Shown here in pieces: positions 17,829-26,438 of a DNA stretch of 64,000 bases (the first letter of the stretch is position 1; each line of letters opens with the position of its first letter). Below the pieces are notes generated by a model that did no database searches, had not been told where the DNA came from, and saw only the letters and a program-made list of their open reading frames with translations. The position numbers and the translations under genes were made by a program. The stretch comes from Cohnella sp. AR92 (GTDB taxonomy: Bacteria > Bacillota > Bacilli > Paenibacillales > Paenibacillaceae), in contig NZ_RZJR01000012.1 in NCBI RefSeq assembly GCF_003990975.1, forward strand, positions 1-64,000, in the 5' to 3' direction.

Positions 17829-18995
17829 ATGAATTCATTCACATTCCAGAACCCGACAAAAATCATTTTCGGACAGGGAACCGTTAGCGAGCTCGGCCGG
17901 GAAGCGGCTGCCTACGGAAGCAAGGCGCTGCTTGTTTACGGCGGAGGAAGCATCAAGAAGACAGGCTTGTACGACAAGGTGCTGTCGCAATTGAAGGAGC
18001 ATGGAATCGAGGTGTTCGAGCTGCCGGGCATCGAGCCGAACCCGAGACTGTCCACCGTCCATAAGGGAATCGAGATCTGCCGCGCGAACGATATCCCGTT
18101 CGTGCTCGCCGTCGGAGGAGGAAGCGTTCTGGACGCGTCCAAGGCGATCGCGCTGGGCGTACCGTACGAAGGCGACGTGTGGGACTTCTACGAGCATAAG
18201 GCGACGGCAACCGCGGCTCTTCCGCTCGGAACGGTGCTGACGCTTAGCGCGACGGGCAGCGAGATGAACAGCGCGTCTGTGATCACGAACTGGGAACAGA
18301 ACCGCAAGTTGGGCTACCTGTCCAAGCATGCGTTCCCGCGCTTCTCGATCCTTGACCCGACGCTGACCTATTCGGTGCCGAAGGATCAGACCGCGTACGG
18401 AGCGGTCGATATGATGACCCACGTCTTCGAGCAGTACTTCAACCATACGACGAATACGCCTCTGCAGGAGAGACTGTGTGAATCGGTCATGAAGACGATC
18501 GTGGAGAATGCCAAGCTCGCGCAGGAGAAGCCGGACGATTATACGGCGAGGGCGAACCTGATGCTCTGCGGCACTTACGCGTTGAGCGGCGGAACGATCA
18601 GCGTGGGATTGGATCAGGATTGGGCGAGCCATGACATCGAGCATGAGCTTAGCGCGATCTATGACATTGCCCACGGAGCGGGGCTTTCGATTATTTACCC
18701 GAACTGGATGAAGTACGTATACCAAGAGCGTATCGAGAGATTCGTTCAATTCGCGGTGCGCGTCTGGGACATCGACCCGGCGGGCAAGTCCGACGAAGAG
18801 CTGGCGCTTGCGGGCATTCAGGCGACGAGGGACTTCTTCCGGTCGCTAGGGGCGCCTTCGACTCTGACCGAGGTCGGAATCGGGGAGGATCGGATCGAGG
18901 AGATGGCGAGCAAGGCGGTGGGCTTCGGTCCGCTAGGCCACTTCAAGAAGCTGGAGCAGGCCGACGTGGCGAAGATCTTCCGGCTTAGCCTGTAA
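17829..18995 (+). CDS. Iron-containing alcohol dehydrogenase (YugJ/BdhA-like)
   Basis: This 388-residue group III dehydrogenase has the NAD(P)-binding GGGS loops (YGGGSIKK near 37, AVGGGSVLDASK near 96) and a metal site built from D194-like AVDMMTHVFEQY and the later DIAHGAGL His. The closest known types are the butanol/NADPH-dependent YugJ and BdhA enzymes, which reduce aldehydes during low-oxygen growth. The preferred substrate cannot be read from sequence. The start follows AAGGAGAG. Confidence 0.92.
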   Translation: MNSFTFQNPTKIIFGQGTVSELGREAAAYGSKALLVYGGGSIKKTGLYDKVLSQLKEHGIEVFELPGIEPNPRLSTVHKGIEICRANDIPFVLAVGGGSVLDASKAIALGVPYEGDVWDFYEHKATATAALPLGTVLTLSATGSEMNSASVITNWEQNRKLGYLSKHAFPRFSILDPTLTYSVPKDQTAYGAVDMMTHVFEQYFNHTTNTPLQERLCESVMKTIVENAKLAQEKPDDYTARANLMLCGTYALSGGTISVGLDQDWASHDIEHELSAIYDIAHGAGLSIIYPNWMKYVYQERIERFVQFAVRVWDIDPAGKSDEELALAGIQATRDFFRSLGAPSTLTEVGIGEDRIEEMASKAVGFGPLGHFKKLEQADVAKIFRLSL

Positions 18996-19010
18996 GAACC
19001 GTTCCGAACG

Positions 19011-19289
19011 TTAGAGAAGGCTCCAGACTAACGGCGCCAACAGCAGCAGGGAGGCCAGCTTATCCTCGCACAGCCACTTGCCAGGGCGATGGAAGTAAAG
19101 GACGACCGACATGATGGTGCACGCGGTGAACGAGCTGATATAGGAGACGAAGACGACGGGCGAGAGAATCGTGTGGACATAATGAGTGCTGGTCCATTCC
19201 AGTGCTGCCCAGAGCGCGAGAGCGAGATATCCGGCCAGCAGAAGCTGTCTTCGTGTATGCATAGGAAAGCGAAATTTCATTTGTCTCAT
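19011..19289 (-). CDS. Small three-helix membrane protein, unknown function
   Basis: The 92-residue hydrophobic protein has three predicted membrane segments (about 14-32, 39-64 and 73-90) and a basic N-terminus. It converges on the alcohol dehydrogenase gene. The frame is open further upstream to 19394, but the stretch before 19289 is hydrophilic, overlaps a hairpin, and has no good ribosome site. AAGGACGG lies ahead of the chosen ATG. Confidence 0.55.
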   Translation of the reverse strand: MRQMKFRFPMHTRRQLLLAGYLALALWAALEWTSTHYVHTILSPVVFVSYISSFTACTIMSVVLYFHRPGKWLCEDKLASLLLLAPLVWSLL

Positions 19290-19320
19290 CTTCACGACCG
19301 TCCTTGTCTTTAGTGGAATA

Positions 19321-19370
19321 GAGCCGGAGCGCGCCCTCAAACGAGAGTGCGGCTCCGGCTTTCTTATTCC
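19321..19370 (+). terminator. Hairpin with T-rich tail on the + strand
   Basis: GAGCCGGAGC at 19321 pairs with GCTCCGGCTT ending near 19362, followed by TTCTTATT. It would stop + strand transcripts reading past the alcohol dehydrogenase gene and antisense to the small membrane-protein gene. Confidence 0.6.
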
Positions 19371-19407
19371 TAGAAGCGACAGTATGGCACCCATATCTTC
19401 AAAATAA

Positions 19408-19423
19408 TGTGATATTTTTCACA
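19408..19423. promoter_or_regulatory. CRP/FNR- or Rex-type operator, site 1
   Basis: The palindrome TGTGATATTTTTCACA has the TGTGA-N6-TCACA form. Its centre lies about 74 bases ahead of the predicted transcription start near 19490. Confidence 0.65.
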
Positions 19424-19429
19424 TTAATT

Positions 19430-19445
19430 TGTGATGGAATTCACA
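19430..19445. promoter_or_regulatory. CRP/FNR- or Rex-type operator, site 2
   Basis: TGTGATGGAATTCACA is a second TGTGA-N6-TCACA palindrome, 22 bases (about two helical turns) after site 1 and directly upstream of the -35 box. Confidence 0.65.
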
Positions 19446-19455
19446 TAAACGTTTG

Positions 19456-19483
19456 TTGACACCATCTTACCCCATGATATAGA
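19456..19483 (+). promoter_or_regulatory. Sigma-A promoter between the TGTGA operators
   Basis: TTGACA (19456-19461), a 16-base spacer and TATAGA (19478-19483). The perfect -35 box suggests a strong promoter for the gene at 19659. Confidence 0.7.
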
Positions 19484-19500
19484 GGATGACAATAGGGTTA

Positions 19501-19516
19501 TGTGATTATTTTCACA
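19501..19516. promoter_or_regulatory. CRP/FNR- or Rex-type operator, site 3
   Basis: TGTGATTATTTTCACA is the third palindrome of the set. It lies just downstream of the predicted transcription start, where a bound protein would block elongation or promoter escape. Confidence 0.65.
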
Positions 19517-19658
19517 GCAAAAGCCAGAAAAAAGAGTAAGAGGGTCCCCTGTCCTCCGATCCGCCGGTCCGATCCATTTTAGCGGCGTTTAAGGTTGGCT
19601 TCATGTCGGGTTTAGGTTCATTACTTATCCTTCCATTAAGAGACGGGAGGAGTTTCTC

Positions 19659-19919
19659 ATGAAGAGAAAGAATGCGGTTCATCCATATCGATTGCTTATC
19701 TTTCTGGCAGCCGCGATGATTCTGATCGGCATGTTGGTCTGGGGATATCGTCAGCTTGCGGGCCCGGCGCCCGTTATCGATAAAATCGTCGTGGGCAACC
19801 CGAATTCGGATGGAGAGCCGTCCTCCGGGCAGTCGGATTCGCCTGCCGCCAACCCGGCGGGAATAACGGATTCCTCCGTCGTGTATCGCTTGAATCAAGT
19901 GTCCGGACAATGGGCATGA
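19659..19919 (+). CDS. Small single-span membrane protein under TGTGA operators
   Basis: The 86-residue protein has a basic start (MKRKNAVHPYR), one membrane segment at about 12-31, and a short polar outer tail rich in Ser, Pro and Gly. It is not a lipoprotein. The start follows GGGAGGAG. I do not recognise a family. The regulatory sites suggest control by oxygen, redox state or a cyclic-nucleotide-type regulator. The malic enzyme gene downstream has its own promoter. Confidence 0.65.
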   Translation: MKRKNAVHPYRLLIFLAAAMILIGMLVWGYRQLAGPAPVIDKIVVGNPNSDGEPSSGQSDSPAANPAGITDSSVVYRLNQVSGQWA

Positions 19920-19953
19920 TCGAGAGAGGAAGATAGAAGAAAATGAAGCGGCG

Positions 19954-19990
19954 GACGCCGTCAGGATGAGCTGGCGGCGTCTTGTTATAT
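19954..19990 (+). terminator. Weak terminator before the malic enzyme gene
   Basis: GACGCCG (19954-19960) pairs with CGGCGTC (19975-19981), followed by TTGTTATAT. The tail is only partly T. Confidence 0.45.
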
Positions 19991-20034
19991 AAATTTGTTA
20001 TACCTATAAAAAATATTTTTCATCAGAACGTTCA

Positions 20035-20062
20035 TTGATAAACAACATAATCTGCTTATAAT
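20035..20062 (+). promoter_or_regulatory. Sigma-A promoter of the malic enzyme gene
   Basis: TTGATA (20035-20040), a 16-base spacer and a perfect TATAAT (20057-20062). Confidence 0.8.
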
Positions 20063-20122
20063 GGGACTTGAGGACGCGGTATCCAGCGCCTATCGATTTT
20101 TTCGAATGGAGGAACAGATCAG

Positions 20123-21526
20123 ATGGGACAAACGAGCCTTATTCTTAGACTGGAGATGGACCATTCACGCTGCAGCTTCGGGGAAGTCGCGACGGCGATC
20201 AGCCAGGCGGGAGGAGATATTACTTCTATCGACGTCATTCGCCCCGGCAAGGAGACGTCCATACGCGATGTTACCGTCGAAGCCGGAGATCAGGGAGAGA
20301 AGCCGTTCGTCGAAGCGCTGAGAAGCATGCCCGGCGTCAAGGTCGTGAACGTGTCCGACCGGACCTTCCTCGCGCACCTCGGGGGCAAAATCTCGATCCA
20401 GCCGACGCTTCCGATCAAGAACCGGGACGATCTGTCGCGGGTCTATACGCCGGGCGTGGCTCGCGTCTGCCAGGCCATTCATGAGGATCCTAAGAAAGCG
20501 TTCTCACTGACGGTGAAGCGGAATACGGTTGCCGTCATCTCGGACGGCACGGCGGTTCTCGGCCTTGGCGACATCGGGCCGTATGCGGCCGCACCGGTCA
20601 TGGAGGGCAAGGCGATGCTGTTCAAGCAGCTTGCCGGAGTGGATGCTTTTCCGATCTGCTTGGACACGACGGACACGGAAGAGATCATTCGCACGATCAA
20701 AGCGATCAGCCCGATCTTCGGAGGCATCAACCTGGAGGATATCAGCTCGCCGCGGTGCTTCGAGATCGAACGCCGGTTGTCGGAGGAGCTGTCGATTCCG
20801 ATCTTCCACGACGATCAGCACGGCACGGCCGTCGTCGTCATCGCGGGGCTTCTGAATGCGCTCAAAGTGGTCGGCAAAAGAATCGATCAGGTGAAGGTCA
20901 TCGTCAACGGAGTCGGCGCGGCCGGGGTATCGATCTGCAAAATGCTTCTCGACGCCGGCGTCAAGCATCTCGTTCCGGTGGATCGCGAAGGGGCCATCGT
21001 TCGCGGCAACAGCTACGACCACCCGATGTGGAATTGGCTCGCCCAGCAGCCGCAGGTAGGCGCGGAGCCGGGGACGCTGAAGGAAGTCATCGAGGGAGCG
21101 GACGTGTTTATCGGCGTGTCCCGCGGCGGAGTGCTCGGCGAAGAGGACGTCAAGAAGATGGCGGAGCGCTCGATCGTATTCGCGATGGCGAACCCGCAGC
21201 CGGAGATCGCGCCGGAGCTGGCTCTGCCCCACGTCGGCGTCTTCGCGACGGGAAGAAGCGATTACCCGAACCAGATCAACAACGTGCTGGTGTTCCCGGG
21301 GTTGTTCCGCGGAGCGCTCGATTGCCGAGCGAAGCGGATCAGCGAGCCGATGAAGCTGGCGGCCGCCAGGGCCATCGCTTCCGTGGTCACGGAGAACGAG
21401 CTGAACGATCAATACATTATCCCGAGCATCTTCAACGAGCACGTCGTGCCGAAGGTACGCCATGCCATCATCGAGACGGCGATTCTGACCGGTCTGGCCG
21501 GACGCATCCCGCCCGATTTTCGATAA
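20123..21526 (+). CDS. NAD(P)-dependent malic enzyme with N-terminal ACT domain
   Basis: The 467-residue enzyme oxidatively decarboxylates malate to pyruvate. An ACT-type regulatory domain covers about 1-75. The malic domain follows with VYTPGVA near 112 and FHDDQHGTA near 232 (metal ligands), then the Rossmann domain with NGVGAAG near 260. The ACT domain suggests allosteric control by a small ligand. Of the Bacillus paralogues it is closest in form to the short YtsJ type. The start follows ATGGAGGA. Confidence 0.92.
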   Translation: MGQTSLILRLEMDHSRCSFGEVATAISQAGGDITSIDVIRPGKETSIRDVTVEAGDQGEKPFVEALRSMPGVKVVNVSDRTFLAHLGGKISIQPTLPIKNRDDLSRVYTPGVARVCQAIHEDPKKAFSLTVKRNTVAVISDGTAVLGLGDIGPYAAAPVMEGKAMLFKQLAGVDAFPICLDTTDTEEIIRTIKAISPIFGGINLEDISSPRCFEIERRLSEELSIPIFHDDQHGTAVVVIAGLLNALKVVGKRIDQVKVIVNGVGAAGVSICKMLLDAGVKHLVPVDREGAIVRGNSYDHPMWNWLAQQPQVGAEPGTLKEVIEGADVFIGVSRGGVLGEEDVKKMAERSIVFAMANPQPEIAPELALPHVGVFATGRSDYPNQINNVLVFPGLFRGALDCRAKRISEPMKLAAARAIASVVTENELNDQYIIPSIFNEHVVPKVRHAIIETAILTGLAGRIPPDFR

Positions 21527-21566
21527 AGTGAATTTTCGGACCATATACCATTAATATCCAATACTG

Positions 21567-21595
21567 TTGTCGAACCGTGTAACTTTCGTTATGAT
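21567..21595 (+). promoter_or_regulatory. Sigma-A promoter of the SEC-C gene
   Basis: TTGTCG (21567-21572), a 17-base spacer and TATGAT (21590-21595). Confidence 0.65.
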
Positions 21596-21636
21596 AGTAG
21601 GGATGAAAATGACCGGTTACACGGAGATTGGATGAA

Positions 21637-22788
21637 ATGATGAGCAGTGCACAAAACAGGAATCAACTTGCGGAGAAGGTAGAACTGTGGCCTCCGATCG
21701 AAGGATCGCTGAGCCTGGCGGAGGCGCTGGCGCCGCTCTCGAAGGGCGATCTGACGGCGATTCGCAGCTTGCTTAAGCTGGCGGGCCTCAGCTCCCTCAA
21801 GAAGGACGATCTGGCCGCCAGATTAACGGAGCTGCTTCCGGAGCACCTGCCGGAGCTGCTTCTCTGGCTGGACGAGGAGACGTTCCAGCTAGTCAAGAAA
21901 GCGGCGGCTGACGGCTGGCTGGCGGAAAACAGCCCTTACGGAGGCACGACCTACCTATTTGAACGGGGGTACCTGTTCCGCCGCAGCGTGAAGGGCAAGA
22001 ACCGCTGGATCATGCCGGCGGAGATCGCGGACGCCTGCAAGAAGCTGGATCTGTCCGCCGCCCGGGAAGCGGCGAAGAGAAATGCGAGAACGATCCGCCT
22101 CGTCAGGGGCCTGTTGAATTATTACGGCGTGCTCAGCCTGGAAGAGATGCATCGGCTTCTTGCGCCTCACCTGAGCGCAGAGCTGTCCGTTAGAGAGCTA
22201 AAGAAGCTGCTGGAAGAGGCCGTGCAATACGGAGCCAGCCTGCAGGCTGGCGATTACGGTTATGCCGACGATGCGGCAGTGGATCCATCGCAGGTTCGAC
22301 AGGAGCAGCAGTTGCGCCCGGATCTGACGTTCCGCGAATTTTCTACGGACGAGCTGATGCAGGCGGGGGAATTCGATTACATCGAGAGGAATGCCAGCTA
22401 CAAAGCGTTCGTTCGCTTCCTGGAGACCAACTATTCGTTATCCGAAGAGGACGCGGACGGTCTCATTTTCGAATGCTCGATGTATATTCAAGAAGGAGCG
22501 CGGCCTTCGCAGATGCTCGAGTTCTTCCAGGAGCAGCTCGAGATGGAGGATATGCTGCTCGTCCAAGGATTCATCGGGCACATTACCGAACTCCATAACA
22601 CCACTCGTTTCTGGGGGCTGAAGGGGCATTCGCCGAACGAGCTGACCCAGGAGAAGAACGGCGAAGAGACGGTAGGGAAGACGGCCGCGGGCAACGTGGT
22701 CGATCTGGCTACCGGGCGCAAGGTGGGCCGCAACGATCCGTGTCCTTGCGGAAGCGGCAAGAAGTTCAAGAAGTGCTGCGGAGGCTGA
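21637..22788 (+). CDS. SEC-C motif protein of unknown function
   Basis: The 383-residue protein has a long helical body and a C-terminal SEC-C zinc motif ([18 protein letters not shown], with C-x-C and CC ligands), as in SecA and YecA-like proteins. The motif often docks on SecB-like or ribosomal partners. The N-terminal 360 residues match no domain I can name. The ATG at 21637 follows ACGGAG by ten bases; ATG 21640 or TTG 21628 are alternatives. The next gene starts six bases after the stop. Confidence 0.8.
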   Translation: MMSSAQNRNQLAEKVELWPPIEGSLSLAEALAPLSKGDLTAIRSLLKLAGLSSLKKDDLAARLTELLPEHLPELLLWLDEETFQLVKKAAADGWLAENSPYGGTTYLFERGYLFRRSVKGKNRWIMPAEIADACKKLDLSAAREAAKRNARTIRLVRGLLNYYGVLSLEEMHRLLAPHLSAELSVRELKKLLEEAVQYGASLQAGDYGYADDAAVDPSQVRQEQQLRPDLTFREFSTDELMQAGEFDYIERNASYKAFVRFLETNYSLSEEDADGLIFECSMYIQEGARPSQMLEFFQEQLEMEDMLLVQGFIGHITELHNTTRFWGLKGHSPNELTQEKNGEETVGKTAAGNVVDLATGRKVGRNDPCPCGSGKKFKKCCGG

Positions 22789-22794
22789 TGCCTG

Positions 22795-23703
22795 ATGTCG
22801 ACGGTAATCTACTTGATTCTCGCGCTTGTCCTGGTTGTTCTCTTGCTGTTCAGTTTGCAGTATAGCCTGACCAGAAGCTTGCTGAGGCGGGAGGCCGAAC
22901 GGAACAAGGAGTCTCTGGCGCGCTTGAACTCTCTTATCCTATCGGGAGAGTTCAAGGAGGCGGAGGACGGCCTTGTTCAAGGACGGACGAAGGATGCGCT
23001 GTCCGATCTGGAGCGCTCCGTTCTCTCCGCCCGGGAGAAGGCGGATTCGCTTCAGGAGAAGCTGAAGGGGAGCCGAGCCAAGTTCTTCTCGTTCCTTGCG
23101 CCGTACTATCAAGCGAAAAGGCTGCAATACGAGGCGAACGAGGTGTCCGGCCAGCTGGAGCGCTTCAAGCGGCAGATGCTCGTCTTGGAGAAGGCCTCGG
23201 ACGAAGCGCGCCGCCTGTTGGAACAGGCGAAGAAGGATTCCGAAGCCGTCGCGAAGGCGGTCGAGGCGATCTCCAAGCGCACGAGCTACCCGCTGGATGA
23301 CCTCCGCAGGGGGCTTGCCCGGATCGACGGCTCCATCAAGAAGGCGAGCGAGGCTCGCCACTTCGATTCCGTTCATGCGCGGGAGCAAGTACAGGAGACG
23401 CAGACCTTGATCGCCGAGATGCAGGTCAAGACGTCCGACTTCGCGAAGAACGTCGAGACGTTCGCGGACATGAAGCATCGCATCGACCGGGAAGCCGCCC
23501 TGCTCAAGGCGAGAATCGAGAAAGACGGCTCCCTTAACGACAATCGCGGGCTGCTTGCCAATATCAGGCAGGTCGAGCTGATGATCGCCGATCTCGAAGA
23601 GTCGATGCGCCTTGGCGAGACCGTCAACCTGAGGGCAGCCGCCGTCGACATCGATCGCCTGCTGAAGGACACCACGTACGTGATCGAGGGTGTCCGTTAC
23701 TAG
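22795..23703 (+). CDS. Membrane-anchored coiled-coil protein, unknown function
   Basis: The 302-residue protein has one N-terminal membrane segment (about 4-22) and then almost continuous heptad-like helices with many Ala, Leu, Glu, Lys and Arg. The layout recalls EzrA-type division proteins, though it is much shorter and no sequence motif proves this. It is probably co-transcribed with the SEC-C gene. Confidence 0.65.
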   Translation: MSTVIYLILALVLVVLLLFSLQYSLTRSLLRREAERNKESLARLNSLILSGEFKEAEDGLVQGRTKDALSDLERSVLSAREKADSLQEKLKGSRAKFFSFLAPYYQAKRLQYEANEVSGQLERFKRQMLVLEKASDEARRLLEQAKKDSEAVAKAVEAISKRTSYPLDDLRRGLARIDGSIKKASEARHFDSVHAREQVQETQTLIAEMQVKTSDFAKNVETFADMKHRIDREAALLKARIEKDGSLNDNRGLLANIRQVELMIADLEESMRLGETVNLRAAAVDIDRLLKDTTYVIEGVRY

Positions 23704-23710
23704 AGAAATA

Positions 23711-23719
23711 TGCTATAGT
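23711..23719 (+). promoter_or_regulatory. Extended -10 promoter of the queuosine operon
   Basis: TGCTATAGT combines TG-N with a TATAGT hexamer and lies just after the preceding stop codon. Transcription would start about 20 bases ahead of the leader hairpin. Confidence 0.55.
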
Positions 23720-23743
23720 ACGGTTACAACTGAAGAAGAAACT

Positions 23744-23814
23744 CCGGCAATGCTTTCTGGCGTAAGCCAAGAAAGCGCCGGGAGAGGTTCGCGAACTCCC
23801 TCTATAAAAAACTA
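23744..23814 (+). promoter_or_regulatory. preQ1-I riboswitch with an extra 5' hairpin
   Basis: The aptamer has P1 strands AGAGG (23783-23787) and CCTCT (23799-23803), followed by the conserved A-rich tail ATAAAAAACTA (23804-23814) that forms the H-type pseudoknot. Binding of preQ1 should lower expression of queCDE. Just ahead, 23744-23781 folds into a long hairpin (CCGGC / GCCGG outside, GCTTTC / GAAAGC inside, GTAA loop) that is not part of the known aptamer. Confidence 0.92.
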
Positions 23815-23856
23815 TACAGAAGCGGCAGCCTTCGCGGGCGTCGTCGTTTTTGTGTT

Positions 23857-23895
23857 CGGCGCGAAGCGGGCTTTACCGCTTCGCGCCGATTCTTT
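23857..23895 (+). terminator. Riboswitch expression-platform terminator
   Basis: The 13-bp stem CGGCGCGAAGCGG / CCGCTTCGCGCCG, with loop GCTTTA, is followed by ATTCTTT. It lies between the aptamer and queC. Confidence 0.8.
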
Positions 23896-23958
23896 AGGGC
23901 TGGACTTCAAGAATCTCTCTCTTCCCCATTTGATTGAGCAAGAGAGGGAGATAGGAAC

Positions 23959-24627
23959 ATGAATACATTAAACAAAGCGGTCGTCGTCTTCAGCGGCGGC
24001 CAAGACAGCACGACCTGCCTGTTCTGGGCGAAGGAACGCTTCGCGGAAGTGGAGGCCGTTACCTTCGACTACGGGCAGCGGCATAAGCTGGAGCTGGACT
24101 GCGCGCGGCAGATCGCCGAAGAGCTCGGCGTCAAGCATCATGTCCTGGACATGGCGCTTCTGAACCAGCTAGCGCCGAACGCGCTCACCCGCGACGACAT
24201 CGCCATCGAAGAGAAGGAAGGCTCGCCGCCTTCTACCTTCGTCGACGGCCGCAACCTGCTGTTCCTCACGTTCGCCGCCGTGCTCGCCAAGCAGATCGGC
24301 GCGACGCACATCGTTGCCGGCGTGTGCGAGACCGACTTTAGCGGCTATCCCGATTGCCGCGACGTCTTCATCAAGTCGCTTAACGTGACTCTTAACCTCG
24401 CGATGGATTTTCCGTTCGTCATCGATACCCCCCTTATGTGGCTGAACAAGGCGCAAACCTGGGAGCTGGCCGACCGGCTTGGCGCCTTCGAGTTCGTGCG
24501 GCAGCGCACGCTTACTTGCTATAACGGAATCGTCGCGGACGGCTGCGGCGAGTGTCCGGCATGCAAGCTCCGCAAGAGAGGGCTGGACGATTATCTGGCC
24601 GCTTCCGGCAGGGAGGCGCGATCCTGA
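23959..24627 (+). CDS. queC: 7-cyano-7-deazaguanine synthase QueC
   Basis: The 222-residue enzyme converts 7-carboxy-7-deazaguanine to preQ0 using ATP and ammonia. The PP-loop SGGQDSTT (12-19) binds ATP, and the C-terminal [13 protein letters not shown] holds zinc together with an upstream Cys. It is first in the queCDE run downstream of the preQ1 riboswitch. The stop overlaps the queD start. Confidence 0.96.
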   Translation: MNTLNKAVVVFSGGQDSTTCLFWAKERFAEVEAVTFDYGQRHKLELDCARQIAEELGVKHHVLDMALLNQLAPNALTRDDIAIEEKEGSPPSTFVDGRNLLFLTFAAVLAKQIGATHIVAGVCETDFSGYPDCRDVFIKSLNVTLNLAMDFPFVIDTPLMWLNKAQTWELADRLGAFEFVRQRTLTCYNGIVADGCGECPACKLRKRGLDDYLAASGREARS

Positions 24628-25076
24628 TGCTGCATTCCTCTTATCCGCAGGTTTCTCATCCCTACTGTTATGAACTGAACAAGGATTTTCATTTCGCGGC
24701 GGCTCATTACGTGCCGTCGGAGGAAGCGGGCGCCTGCCGGCGGATGCACGGGCATACGTATTATGCCAACGTGACCGTCGCGGGAGACGAGCTTGACGAG
24801 TGCGGCTTCCTCGTCAACTTCTCCGCGATCAAGAAGCTCATTCACGACCGGTTCGACCATACGCTCCTGAACGAGGATAACGCTAGCTTCAGCGATGCGG
24901 AGCCCGATCGCTTCCCGACGACAGAGGTCGTCGCCCGCACGATATGCGAGCTGGTCCAAGAGCATCTGGACCGGATGCCGAACAAGCCGGCGTGCGTGCA
25001 GGTGTTCCTGCGCGAGACGCCGACCAGCTATTGCGTTTACCGTCCTCCGGCGAAGGGAGGACGTGCCCATGCGTGA
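24627..25076 (+). CDS. queD: 6-carboxy-5,6,7,8-tetrahydropterin synthase QueD
   Basis: This 149-residue member of the PTPS family makes carboxytetrahydropterin from dihydroneopterin triphosphate. Zinc ligands are His in FHFAAAHYV and the HGHTY motif; the catalytic Cys precedes it in ACRRMHGH. The start overlaps the queC stop by one base and the reading frame ends inside queE, so the three genes are translationally coupled. Confidence 0.95.
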   Translation: MLHSSYPQVSHPYCYELNKDFHFAAAHYVPSEEAGACRRMHGHTYYANVTVAGDELDECGFLVNFSAIKKLIHDRFDHTLLNEDNASFSDAEPDRFPTTEVVARTICELVQEHLDRMPNKPACVQVFLRETPTSYCVYRPPAKGGRAHA

Positions 25077-25803
25077 ACGGGAGCGGGAACTTCCGGTACT
25101 GGAGATCTTCGGCCCAACGGTTCAGGGAGAAGGCATGGTCATCGGCCGCAAGACGATGTTCGTCCGCACGGCAGGCTGCGATTATCGCTGCGCCTGGTGC
25201 GATTCGGCCTTTACGTGGGACGGCAGCGCCAAGGGAGACATCCGTTGGCTAAGCGCCGGCCGGATCGTTCAGGAGCTGAGAGAGCTGGGAGGCGACGCCT
25301 TCGACCACGTCACGCTGTCGGGGGGCAATCCGGCGCTGCACGCTCAGCTCGGAGTCTTGATCGAGCAGCTGCAAGCAAGCGGGATCAAGGTAGCCTTGGA
25401 GACGCAAGGCAGCCTCTGGCAGCCTTGGTTCGCCCGGATCGACGAGCTGACGCTGTCGCCTAAGCCGCCCAGCTCCAGAATGGAGACCGACTGGGAAGCG
25501 CTCGATCGGATCGCCCAGCGTCTTCAAGAGGCGGGCAGCCGCTTCAGCCTGAAGGTCGTCGTATTCGACGATCGCGACCTTGATTATGCGGCTCAAGTGC
25601 ATGAGCGTTATCCAGGCGTTGCCTTCTACGTCCAGGCCGGCAACGGCAAGCTGGACGAACGGGACGCGAGCCGCATGCTGCCTTACCTGCTGGAGAGATA
25701 CCAATGGCTGATCGACAGGGTGATGCCGCGCGCGGACCTGAAGGGGGCTCACGTGCTGCCGCAGCTCCACACCTGGGTATGGGGGAACAAAAAAGGGGTT
25801 TAA
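25069..25803 (+). CDS. queE: 7-carboxy-7-deazaguanine synthase QueE
   Basis: The 244-residue radical-SAM enzyme carries the CxxxCxxC iron-sulfur motif in GCDYRCAWCDS near residue 38 and the GPTVQGEG start typical of QueE. SGGNPAL near 87 is the SAM-binding GGE-like motif. It catalyses the ring contraction to CDG. The ATG at 25069 lies in the last eight bases of queD and follows GGGAGG. Confidence 0.95.
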   Translation: MRERERELPVLEIFGPTVQGEGMVIGRKTMFVRTAGCDYRCAWCDSAFTWDGSAKGDIRWLSAGRIVQELRELGGDAFDHVTLSGGNPALHAQLGVLIEQLQASGIKVALETQGSLWQPWFARIDELTLSPKPPSSRMETDWEALDRIAQRLQEAGSRFSLKVVVFDDRDLDYAAQVHERYPGVAFYVQAGNGKLDERDASRMLPYLLERYQWLIDRVMPRADLKGAHVLPQLHTWVWGNKKGV

Positions 25804-25863
25804 GCAGACGCTATATAGGACAGATACGCCAATGATGAAGAACAGAAAGGAATGACCTTTTCC

Positions 25864-26373
25864 ATGAACGAGAGCACGGCGGGGAGAAACAAAGAGGAGC
25901 TAAGCGGCGTTACGCTGCTGGGCAACCAGGGGACGGAGTACCGGTTCCAATACGCTCCCGACATCCTGGAGGCGTTCGAGAACAAGCATCCGGGCCGGGA
26001 CTACTTCGTGAAGTTCAACTGCCCGGAATTCACGAGCCTGTGCCCGATGACCGGGCAGCCGGACTTCGCGACGATCTACATCTCCTACATCCCGGACGTC
26101 CGGATGGTCGAGAGCAAGTCGCTTAAGCTGTACCTGTTCAGCTTCCGGAACCACGGAGACTTCCACGAGGATTGCATGAACATTATCATGAACGACCTTA
26201 TCGATCTCATGCAGCCTCGCTACATCGAGGTCTGGGGGAAGTTCACGCCGCGCGGCGGCATCTCCATCGACCCTTATTGCAACTGGGGCCAGCCGGGAAC
26301 GAAGTACGAGAAGATGGCGGAGCACCGCCTCTTGAACCATGATCTGTACCCGGAGAAAGTGGACAATCGGTAA
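25864..26373 (+). CDS. queF: NADPH-dependent preQ0 reductase QueF
   Basis: The 169-residue unimodular QueF reduces preQ0 to preQ1. The catalytic Cys lies in [13 protein letters not shown], and the QueF motif around [17 protein letters not shown] contains the NADPH-binding and Glu residues. It lies 60 bases after queE. An in-frame ATG at 25852 touches its ribosome site, so 25864 was chosen; the true start is uncertain. Confidence 0.93.
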   Translation: MNESTAGRNKEELSGVTLLGNQGTEYRFQYAPDILEAFENKHPGRDYFVKFNCPEFTSLCPMTGQPDFATIYISYIPDVRMVESKSLKLYLFSFRNHGDFHEDCMNIIMNDLIDLMQPRYIEVWGKFTPRGGISIDPYCNWGQPGTKYEKMAEHRLLNHDLYPEKVDNR

Positions 26374-26394
26374 CTGCTTATCGCTAACCCGAAG

Positions 26395-26438
26395 AAAGAG
26401 GCATCCCGCAAGTCAACGACTTAGGGGAGGCCTCTTTT
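26395..26438. terminator. Bidirectional terminator between queF and the hydrolase gene
   Basis: AAAGAGGC and GCCTCTTT form the outer stem and AAGTC / GACTT the inner stem, with A and T runs at both ends. It overlaps the last codons of the convergent hydrolase gene. Confidence 0.75.

Noticed and set aside
23690..23962. 90-residue open frame upstream of queC
   Set aside because: It lies entirely over the preQ1 riboswitch and its terminator.
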